The notes beneath the pieces were generated by a model, which was given only the letters and a program-made list of their open reading frames with translations, was not told the DNA's origin and did no database searches. Made by a program: the position numbers and the translations under genes. A stretch of DNA of 6,201 nucleotides from a bacterium (lineage in GTDB: Bacteria > Spirochaetota > UBA4802 > UBA5550), in the NCBI GenBank assembly GCA_024224995.1, contig JAAENB010000575.1, positions 1 to 6,201 of the forward strand, given 5' to 3'. Below, one piece after another: positions 1 through 4,797 of this stretch. The stretch's first letter is position 1. Each line of letters begins with the position of its first letter.

Positions 1-9
1 ACTTTTAAA

Positions 10-85
10 AGTTCGGAGTTCCGCCTTCCGGTGGTTACGGCTCGCACTTCCGACCCGTAACCGCCTGAAGGCGGATCTTCGAACT
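10..85. repeat. 31-bp imperfect inverted repeat with 14-nt centre
   Basis: The arms at 10-40 and 55-85 are complementary at 27 of 31 positions by eye, with mismatches spread along the stem and a 14-nt centre at 41-54. The right arm contains its own perfect 6+6 palindrome, CCGCCTGAAGGCGG at 61-74; the left arm holds a degenerate copy at 21-34. It is far more GC-rich than the flanking DNA, which suggests a dispersed palindromic (REP- or MITE-like) element. It could also end transcription of a gene lying left of the window, but no T-run follows the stem, so a factor-independent terminator is less likely. Only one copy of this exact repeat is visible here, so dispersal is inference. Confidence 0.75.
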
Positions 86-112
86 GTAATCCGATAAATG
101 AAGGATGCCTAA

Positions 113-145
113 ACACTCATGAAAAATCGGGTTTTTCATGAGTGT
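113..145. repeat. Perfect 14-bp hairpin, 5-nt loop
   Basis: ACACTCATGAAAAA at 113-126 is the exact reverse complement of TTTTTCATGAGTGT at 132-145, with the loop TCGGG between them. The inner part of the stem is A:T, so in RNA it has an A-run on the 5' side and a U-run on the 3' side, but no T-run after the stem. That makes it a poor factor-independent terminator on either strand, although it could be a relic or protein-binding palindrome. It lies 28 bases after the larger inverted repeat and may belong to the same element. Function is unknown. Confidence 0.7.
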
Positions 146-340
146 CATGAAAATGCAAAAAATCGGAGTCTGAGAAGTTGTTATCACAGCAGAAAATAAA
201 AAAACCCGGTTTTTATCTGAATGTAAAAGAAGATTGCAGGAAAATTGAACAAGCAGCACAAAAATTCTTGTGTTAAAAATAATTTCATGCTAACAGAATT
301 ATAAAAGATGCTCACAGTGCAAAATTAACAAAATTGACGG
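146..340. other. AT-rich gene-free stretch upstream of the first gene
   Basis: No reading frame with a credible ribosome binding site was seen. A near-palindrome AACCCGGTTTTT lies at about 203-214, flanked by A- and T-runs; a terminator-like reading is possible but weak. The short imperfect element CACAA-AAATTC-TTGTG lies at about 257-272. The promoter of the gene starting at 359 should be here, but I could not pick a convincing -35/-10 pair. Confidence 0.4.
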
Positions 341-343
341 TTG

Positions 344-350
344 AAAGGAG
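344..350 (+). promoter_or_regulatory. Ribosome binding site that fixes the start at 359
   Basis: AAAGGAG ends 8 bases before ATG 359. The longer frame opening at TTG 341 would place this Shine-Dalgarno inside the coding sequence and has no site of its own, so the ATG is preferred. Confidence 0.8.
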
Positions 351-358
351 AATGGTTA

Positions 359-847
359 ATGAAGCAGGATAACAAGATTATCACAATAACTCTCACACTG
401 ATAATCGGAATAGTTCTACAGGCGGTCTTTATGTTTTATGAATGTGACAAGCAGAACACCCCTAACAAGGTGGTTGCCGATTTTGCCAAAGCATATTACA
501 AGTTTGACAAATCAGCAATGTCAGACCTGATCTGTGAAGAACAGAGAGTTGTTGATGATGTTGATGTTATTGACAGATATGTCTATAATGCTGCCTCTGA
601 GGCAACCAGCCTGGGATATGGCATGTTTTACATGAAAAACAAACTTTATGATATAAGAACCAATACCATCAGCAAAGATGGTACCAAAGTTCAGATCAGA
701 CTGACCTGTAAAAGAAAGCCTCCCTTGCGGTCATTTTTTACCCGTGAAGATTACGTGGCTGTTGATGAAACAGTTGATGTTGTTAAGGATAAGAAAGACG
801 GCAAATGGAAAGTCTGCGGGAGCCTCTTTTCATTACATGGAGAATAA
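359..847 (+). CDS. Small membrane-anchored protein, possible extracytoplasmic NTF2-like fold
   Basis: 162 residues, not firmly recognised. Residues about 7-27 form one uninterrupted hydrophobic segment after a short lysine-bearing N-terminus, best read as an uncleaved signal anchor with the rest outside the cytoplasmic membrane. No lipobox is apparent: the Cys near residue 29 follows FYE. The soluble part begins with an alpha-helical stretch (PNKVVADFAKAYYKFD, about 35-50) and ends with beta-strand-like segments and DGKWKVCG near the C-terminus. That ending is typical of small DUF4878/NTF2-like periplasmic domains, where a strand of the type 'DGKWKV' closes the fold; this fold assignment is inference. 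The start is set by the AAAGGAG site at 344-350. Its last 11 bases overlap the HD-domain gene, so the two are probably translationally coupled. No catalytic motif is visible. Confidence 0.75.
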   Translation: MKQDNKIITITLTLIIGIVLQAVFMFYECDKQNTPNKVVADFAKAYYKFDKSAMSDLICEEQRVVDDVDVIDRYVYNAASEATSLGYGMFYMKNKLYDIRTNTISKDGTKVQIRLTCKRKPPLRSFFTREDYVAVDETVDVVKDKKDGKWKVCGSLFSLHGE

Positions 848-1712
848 TTCCTCAGAACAAGGATTAAAACATATTCGTGAACGGGCACGAGAAATTGTTT
901 TTTGCTCTCCGCATCCTGATTTTTATAAAGATTTTTCCTGGGCAAAGAATTTATCAGGGAAATTTTTTGAAACTGATCCCGTTATTGTCCAGTTGCGGGA
1001 ATATGTGGCAGAAAAACTGGAAGATGATTTCGGGCACGGCCTGAAACACGCAACTAAGGTAACGCTGGATGCCGGCGCATTGATGATTATTGAACTCTGT
1101 GATTTTAAAGCGCATCCGTTTAAACAGGAACCGGGAAAAGGCAGGCGCACAGAGTATTTAAAAAAAGAGTATTCAAAAAAAACCTTAACTTTGGAAGAAC
1201 TTGCTTTAATGCAGGGGATAAAAGAACTGAACCGCAGAGTTATGATTGTCCAGTGCGCCGGCCTTCTCCATGATATAAAGAGAAAAGAGAAGTATCACGC
1301 CATTGCCGGTGCTTCATCATCCAGGGAAATACTCAATGATTATCCTCTCTCAGCAAATGAAGTGGAAGAAATCTGTTTGGCAATAAGAAATCATGAAGCT
1401 TTTAAGAGCACTGTTAAAATTAATGTCCGTGAGGGTCTTCTTGTTTCTGACTGTCTTTATGATGCAGACAAATTCCGATGGGGACCTGATAATTTCTCAG
1501 ATACCATATGGGATATGGTAGCGTTTTTTAAAACCCCTCTTTCAAAATTTATGGAGTATTATCCAAAAGGAATGGAAAAGATTGCTGAAATCAAGCACAC
1601 ATTCCGCTCCGATACAGGTAAAAAATACGGCCCTCAGTTCATTGATATTGGTCTTGCCATTGGCGATGAGCTTTATAATGTAATAAAGACTGAGTTTGCC
1701 CATTTGTTATAA
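837..1712 (+). CDS. HD-domain phosphohydrolase
   Basis: 291 residues from ATG 837. The HD metal-binding pattern is legible: GHGLKH at 66-71 (H67 or H71 as the first ligand), the HD dyad in LLHDIKRKEKYH (H145, D146), H154, H186 in IRNHE, and D206 with D209/D211 in VSDCLYDADKFRWGPD. HD proteins hydrolyse phosphoester bonds, often of nucleotides or nucleic acids, using one or two metals; the substrate cannot be inferred. The protein is soluble, with no membrane segment or signal peptide. The reading frame stays open up to 744, but that extension lies inside the upstream gene in another frame and has no ribosome binding site. ATG 837 overlaps the preceding stop by 11 bases, with GGGAG at 818-822, rather far (14 bases) upstream; coupled translation would compensate. 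No terminator is evident after the stop. Confidence 0.88.
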   Translation: MENNSSEQGLKHIRERAREIVFCSPHPDFYKDFSWAKNLSGKFFETDPVIVQLREYVAEKLEDDFGHGLKHATKVTLDAGALMIIELCDFKAHPFKQEPGKGRRTEYLKKEYSKKTLTLEELALMQGIKELNRRVMIVQCAGLLHDIKRKEKYHAIAGASSSREILNDYPLSANEVEEICLAIRNHEAFKSTVKINVREGLLVSDCLYDADKFRWGPDNFSDTIWDMVAFFKTPLSKFMEYYPKGMEKIAEIKHTFRSDTGKKYGPQFIDIGLAIGDELYNVIKTEFAHLL

Positions 1713-1990
1713 TCCTTCTGCAAAAACAGGGAAACCTCAAGCACATCACTTTGCAAATTAAGAATCTAATACATCATCTTCATGCCAGTGTGTAATTATA
1801 TCAAATGAGCGCAACCTTTTTAAGCAGCAATGAAGCAGACTGCATCCCATAAAAGAGGAATACCAGGCAGGGCTTGGCAATGAATAACTTGTTGAATTTC
1901 CTGTTGTATTTATACAGACTGCTTTTTTGGAACAGGAAAAGCTTTTGCTGACATGCTCAGTGCAGAAATCACTATAAATCACAATGGGTT
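1713..1990. other. Gene-free stretch after the HD gene
   Basis: No reading frame here has a convincing ribosome binding site, and no known RNA is recognised. Two short + strand frames were examined and set aside (1880-1951 and 1888-1977), as was a 74-codon - strand frame at 1758-1982 rich in Ser and Cys. The base composition is nearer that of the coding regions than of the AT-rich element following it, so it may be the decayed remains of a gene. Confidence 0.35.
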
Positions 1991-2153
1991 AAAATACGAA
2001 TAACAAATAAATCCCAATGATCGAAATCCAATATCCAATATCTTCCTTTCATAAAAAAGAAAATTTGGAATTTGGAATATTAAAATTACGGATGCTGATC
2101 GGCATTTGAATATTGGAATTTGAATATTGGAATTTATTTGGAATTTGTATTTT
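1991..2153. repeat. AT-rich 163-bp imperfect inverted-repeat element (MITE-like)
   Basis: The left arm from 1991 and the right arm ending at 2153 are complementary at about 39 of 48 positions by eye. Both share the blocks AAAATAC, CAAATAAAT, CCAAT and CCAATAT in the same order. Within and between the arms, the short unit TTTGGAAT or its complement recurs many times (for example 2064-2078 and 2114-2146), giving a low-complexity tandem look. No transposase is encoded. I recall similar 'GGAATTTGGAATATTGG' intergenic elements from other repeat-rich bacterial genomes, but mobility here is inference. On RNA it would fold into a long hairpin separating the HD gene from the next gene. Confidence 0.7.
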
Positions 2154-2211
2154 GAATATTGAGATTTAAAATCAGATCCTATTTTGATTTGAATATACAA
2201 AACTGGGAAAC

Positions 2212-2234
2212 ACGAAAAATTTTATGTTTTTCGT
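2212..2234. repeat. Perfect 8-bp hairpin with T-rich flank
   Basis: ACGAAAAA at 2212-2219 pairs with TTTTTCGT at 2227-2234 across a 7-nt loop, followed by the T-rich stretch ATTTTTCACGGTTTTATTTT. It could act as a weak terminator or simply reflect AT-rich composition; only two G:C pairs stabilise the stem. Confidence 0.4.
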
Positions 2235-2301
2235 ATTTTTCACGGTTTTATTTTAATAAATGTTTTCATATTTTGTTTTTTTATGATAATAAGGAGTAAT
2301 A

Positions 2302-2463
2302 ATGGAATTGGAAAAAGTTAAACAATTGGAATCAAAACTTCGGGAAATGCTCGAACTTAGCGAGAAAGCCGAAGACAAAAATGAACAGCAGGCTCAGTCC
2401 AATGTCAGGTATGTTATTCGCCGCAGAAAAGGCGAGAAAGACAAGCGGATTAACCTTGGTTAA
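2302..2463 (+). CDS. Small charged helical protein, unknown function
   Basis: 53 residues. The start is supported by AAGGAG at 2291-2296, five bases before ATG 2302. Residues 1-33 are rich in Glu, Lys, Leu and Gln with leucine-type heptad spacing (MELEKVKQLESKLREMLELS), predicting a short coiled coil or amphipathic helix. The tail is strongly basic (RYVIRRRKGEKDKRINLG, 36-53), suitable for contact with RNA, DNA or an acidic partner. There is no membrane segment, signal peptide or Cys. The clear ribosome binding site, the acidic-then-basic organisation and natural codon use argue for a real gene rather than chance. It stands alone: 314 bases separate it from the next gene. I do not recognise a named family. 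Confidence 0.7.
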   Translation: MELEKVKQLESKLREMLELSEKAEDKNEQQAQSNVRYVIRRRKGEKDKRINLG

Positions 2464-2622
2464 GAATTCCGGATAAATAATTTCACTGCGTGTCAGTCGG
2501 AGATATATTTAAGGTATAATATTTTATCACTCCGGCCCTTGTAAAATTAATTATCTGAAAATCTTCACCTGTTAAATTGCCTGCGTATAACAAGGCAGTT
2601 TCAAATATAACTTAGCAATATC
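2464..2622 (+). other. Non-coding stretch with candidate promoter and hairpins
   Basis: Just after the small gene, CGGAG at 2498-2502 can pair with CTCCG at 2530-2534 around an AT-rich loop, a possible weak terminator. A second small hairpin is TGCCT 2578-2582 with AGGCA 2593-2597, a 10-nt loop followed by GTTTC. No reading frame of note was found. Confidence 0.4.
2491..2520 (+). promoter_or_regulatory. Candidate sigma-70 promoter for the DHH gene pair
   Basis: TATAAT at 2515-2520 is a perfect -10 hexamer. The best -35 is TGTCAG at 2491-2496 with an 18-base spacer, a poor match to TTGACA. If used, it would give an untranslated leader of about 250 bases before the DHH gene at 2777. The AT-rich setting makes a chance TATAAT quite possible. 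Confidence 0.3.
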
Positions 2623-2691
2623 AAAGGAGGTGCAAAGCTTGCTTTGCCGGAAAACAAAGCCTGCTTTACAGGATAAACAGCGCCTTGGCGC
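2623..2691 (+). promoter_or_regulatory. Possible leader: strong Shine-Dalgarno followed by alternating hairpins
   Basis: AAAGGAGGTG at 2623-2632 is a near-ideal Shine-Dalgarno with no annotated gene just behind it. Four successive segments are alternately complementary: GCAAAGC 2632-2638, GCTTTGC 2641-2647, CAAAGC 2655-2660 and GCTTT 2663-2667. The second can pair with the first (2-nt centre) or, over an 8-nt loop, with the third; the third can pair with the second or the fourth. GCGCC-TT-GGCGC follows at 2680-2691. Mutually exclusive pairings next to a ribosome binding site are the layout of attenuators and some riboswitches, but I recognise no known class. It could instead be the debris of a palindromic repeat. 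Confidence 0.35.
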
Positions 2692-2719
2692 ATTCAACGT
2701 AACGCATTGTTTTTGGTGA
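2639..2719 (+). CDS. Possible 26-residue leader peptide (TTG start)
   Basis: TTG 2639 lies 8 bases after the GGAGG of the strong site at 2623-2632 and opens a frame of 26 codons ending at TGA 2717-2719. The product starts MLCRKTKPALQDKQRLG and ends in HCFW. It spans the alternating hairpins, so translating ribosomes would decide which pairings form. It has no obvious run of one amino acid of the type that operates classical attenuators. The unusual start codon and the palindromic composition make it equally likely that this is not translated at all. Confidence 0.2.
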   Translation: MLCRKTKPALQDKQRLGAFNVTHCFW

Positions 2720-2776
2720 TGATTTTTTAAAAAAGTACTTAAAAAATAATAAAAAAAATATCAAGGAGGGGTTACA

Positions 2777-3697
2777 ATGAGACTTATGACGCGTTCCGAT
2801 TTCGACGGTCTTGCATGTGCGGTTTTGCTGGTGGAAAAAGGAATCGTAGATAGGTACAAGTTTGTCCACCCCAAGGACATTCAGGACGGAGTGGTAGAGG
2901 TAACTGACCAGGATGTGCTGGCTAATGTTCCATATGTTCCGGGATGTGGACTCTGGTTTGATCACCACATAAGCGAGAGCGAACGCCTGGAACTCGGGAA
3001 ACTCAAGTTCAACGGAGCCTGCCGCCCTGCGATGAGCGCTGCCCAGGTGATATGGGACTTCTACGGGGGGGAGGAAACTTTTGGAAAACATTTTCTGCCG
3101 TTGCTGGACGCTGTGAATAAAAGTGATACAGCTAATCTGACGCGTGAGGAAATCCTGAACCCGGAAGGATGGATTCTGCTCTCATTTATTATGGACCCCA
3201 GGACAGGTCTTGGACGGTTCAGCGACTACCAAATCAGTAATTACCAACTGATGGAGGATATGATCCAGTATTGCCGGACAAAGACTGTGGATGAAATTTT
3301 ACAGATTTCAGATGTTCAGGAACGAACAAAGCGGTATTCTGAGCAGCAGAAATCTTTTCAGGATATGTTGGAGCGGTGTTGCGAAATTCGTGATAATGTG
3401 ATAATCACGAATTTGATTAATGAGGAAACCATTTACAGTGGAAACCGTTTCCTTGTCTATGCCCTGTTTCCTGATCAGAATATTGAACTCCGGGTAATGT
3501 GGGGAAGGAACAAACAGAACGTTGTCTTTACCTGTGGTCACAGCATTCTGAACCGTACCAGCAAAACAAATGTCGGCAACCTTATGCTTGAATACGGCGG
3601 CGGAGGGCACGAGAAAGTGGGGACATGCCAAGTTCCGTCCGGTGACTGGGAACGGCTCCTGGGTGAAATTGTCGAACGCATGCGGAAAGACGGGTGA
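2777..3697 (+). CDS. DHH/DHHA1-family phosphoesterase, copy 1
   Basis: 306 residues. The N-terminal DHH catalytic domain shows motif I as TRSDFDGLACAV (residues 5-16), the signature DHH at 62-64 in GLWFDHH, and D111 or D117 in LLDAVNKSD as the later acidic ligand. A family-like segment FIMDPRTGLGRF lies at 137-148. The C-terminal DHHA1 domain carries GHSILNRTSKTNVG (254-267) and the substrate-binding glycine motif GGGGH at 274-278. DHH proteins hydrolyse phosphodiester or phosphoanhydride bonds with Mn or Mg (RecJ, NrnA/GdpP-type nucleases, family II pyrophosphatase). Relatives of this type are often labelled exopolyphosphatase-related without proof of substrate. The His that normally opens motif I (HxDxD) is Arg6 here. 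The protein is cytoplasmic. The start is supported by AAGGAGG at 2763-2769. A near-copy follows 60 bases downstream, presumably in the same transcript. Confidence 0.9.
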   Translation: MRLMTRSDFDGLACAVLLVEKGIVDRYKFVHPKDIQDGVVEVTDQDVLANVPYVPGCGLWFDHHISESERLELGKLKFNGACRPAMSAAQVIWDFYGGEETFGKHFLPLLDAVNKSDTANLTREEILNPEGWILLSFIMDPRTGLGRFSDYQISNYQLMEDMIQYCRTKTVDEILQISDVQERTKRYSEQQKSFQDMLERCCEIRDNVIITNLINEETIYSGNRFLVYALFPDQNIELRVMWGRNKQNVVFTCGHSILNRTSKTNVGNLMLEYGGGGHEKVGTCQVPSGDWERLLGEIVERMRKDG

Positions 3698-3757
3698 TAA
3701 AGCAGGAATTGCCTTCAGGCAGGGACCGCAAACAGTGAAAAGAATAAGGAGATTTCA
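3698..3757 (+). other. Short spacer between the two DHH copies, with a ribosome binding site
   Basis: Sixty bases containing a 5-bp palindrome, TGCCT-TC-AGGCA, at 3710-3721, and AAGGAG at 3746-3751, six bases before ATG 3758. No promoter or terminator is evident, which favours cotranscription of the two genes. Confidence 0.6.
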
Positions 3758-4678
3758 ATGAGACTTTTGACGCGTTCTGATTTTGATGGTTTGGTAAGTG
3801 CGGTATTGCTGGTGGAAAAAGGAGTCGTAGATAAATACAAATTTGTCCACCCTAAGGATGTTCAGGACGGAGAGGTAGAAGTAACAAGCCAGGATGTACT
3901 CGCTAATATCCCGTTTGTCCAAGGATGCGGACTTTGGTTTGACCACCATGCCAGCGAGAGCGAGCGTCTTGAAATTGACAAACTGAAATTCGAGGGAGAC
4001 TGTCGCCCCGCGCCAAGCGCTGCCCAGGTAATATGGGACTATTACGGCGGCGAGAAAACTTTCGGAAAACTTCTTCTGCCTTTGATGGATGCAGTTAATA
4101 AAAGCGATTCAGGAAATCTGACAAGTGAAGAGATAACAAATCCCAAAGCATGGATTCTGCTGTCATTTATTATGGACCCCAGGACAGGACTGGGTCGGTT
4201 CAGGGATTACCGAATCAGCAATTACCAGCTTATGGAGGATATGATCCAGTATTGCCGGACAAAAACTGCGGATGAAATTTTGCAGATTCCTGATGTTCAG
4301 GAAAGGGTGAAACGCTATTTGGAGCAGCAGGAATCTTTTAAAGATATGCTGCAAAAATGTTGTGAGGCCAGGGGGAATGTAGTTATAACCAACCTGCTGA
4401 ATGAAGAGACAATTTACAGCGGGAACCGTTTTCTTGTTTATGCCCTGTTTCCTGACCAGAATATTGAAATTCGTGTAATGTGGGGAAAAAACAAGCAGAA
4501 TGTTGTTTTCACCTGCGGCCACAGCATCGTGAACCGCACAAGCAAAACAGATGTGGGAAAACTGATGCTTGAATATGATGGCGGAGGCCACGAGAAAGTC
4601 GGCACATGCCAGGTTCCTACTGAAAAATGGGAGCAGAGTCTTGGTGAAATTGTCGGGCGCATGCAGAGTGAGAAGTGA
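3758..4678 (+). CDS. DHH/DHHA1-family phosphoesterase, copy 2
   Basis: 306 residues, aligning without gaps to copy 1; I count about 58 differences, so roughly 81% identity. All likely catalytic positions are kept: SDFDG 7-11 with the same Arg6 in place of His, DHH at 62-64, DAVNKSD at 111-117 and DPRTGLGRF at 140-148. In the DHHA1 motif the first glycine is replaced (DGGGH at 274-278), leaving the GGGH core. Most differences are conservative and scattered, with clusters at residues 13-14, 104-105, 117-118 and at the C-terminus, as expected of an old duplication kept under selection rather than of a dying copy. The last three codons (Ser-Glu-Lys) and the TGA stop are formed by the heptamer array starting at 4668, so the original C-terminus has probably been replaced by the repeat. 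The substrate is unknown. The gene converges on the kinase remnant. Confidence 0.9.
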   Translation: MRLLTRSDFDGLVSAVLLVEKGVVDKYKFVHPKDVQDGEVEVTSQDVLANIPFVQGCGLWFDHHASESERLEIDKLKFEGDCRPAPSAAQVIWDYYGGEKTFGKLLLPLMDAVNKSDSGNLTSEEITNPKAWILLSFIMDPRTGLGRFRDYRISNYQLMEDMIQYCRTKTADEILQIPDVQERVKRYLEQQESFKDMLQKCCEARGNVVITNLLNEETIYSGNRFLVYALFPDQNIEIRVMWGKNKQNVVFTCGHSIVNRTSKTDVGKLMLEYDGGGHEKVGTCQVPTEKWEQSLGEIVGRMQSEK

Positions 4679-4797
4679 GAAGTGAAAGAAGTGAGAAGTG
4701 GGAAGTGAGAAGTGAAAGAAGTGAGAAGTGAGAGATTTTGAATACTCCTTATTTCTCACTTCTCACTTCTCACTTCTCACTTCTCACTTCTTTCAAC
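4668..4797. repeat. GTGAGAA heptamer array facing its inverted copy
   Basis: The left array (4668-4734) reads in units: GTGAGAA twice, GTGAAAGAA, GTGAGAA, GTGGGAA, GTGAGAA, GTGAAAGAA, GTGAGAA, GTGAGAG. After an 18-base centre (4735-4752), the right array has five perfect TTCTCAC units (4753-4787) and then TTCTTTCAAC, matching the 9-base variant. The whole folds into a very long hairpin on either strand. It lies exactly between converging genes and could block transcription from both sides. It resembles the short tandem heptanucleotide repeats described in cyanobacteria, but is not a CRISPR because there are no unique spacers. Both neighbouring reading frames run into an arm in the GTGAGAA sense and stop there. 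Confidence 0.9.

Noticed and set aside
341..358. TTG start for the first gene
   Set aside because: The ribosome binding site would be inside the gene; ATG 359 is correctly spaced.
744..836. Longer N-terminus for the HD protein
   Set aside because: It has no ribosome binding site and lies within the upstream gene in another frame; the added residues are not domain-like.
1880..1951. 23-residue hydrophobic + strand peptide starting MNNLLNFLLYLY
   Set aside because: It resembles a tiny membrane peptide but lacks a Shine-Dalgarno and any toxin-antitoxin context.
1888..1977. + strand string FPVVFIQTAFLEQEKLLLTC resembling a glycosyltransferase N-terminus (IQTAFLGD)
   Set aside because: Only six or so residues match, there is no start codon, and the frame ends after 29 codons; probably chance.
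1758..1982. 74-codon - strand frame
   Set aside because: Ser/Cys-rich, no recognisable domain and no ribosome binding site; the end FDIITHWHEDD is protein-like but too little to support a gene.
2623..2691. Cyclic-di-GMP (GEMM) riboswitch, because of the GCAAAGC string
   Set aside because: The other conserved GEMM segments and the tetraloop-receptor layout are missing.
2666..3091. 141-codon - strand frame
   Set aside because: Antisense shadow of the first DHH gene with no domain or ribosome binding site.
4163..4759. 198-codon - strand frame opposite the second DHH gene
   Set aside because: It lies antisense to a clear DHH gene, and its first 35 or so codons are the stop-free TTCTCAC sense of the repeat, giving Ser/His/Phe-rich nonsense.
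4668..4797. CRISPR array
   Set aside because: Units are contiguous 7-9 base repeats without unique spacers, and no cas gene is present.
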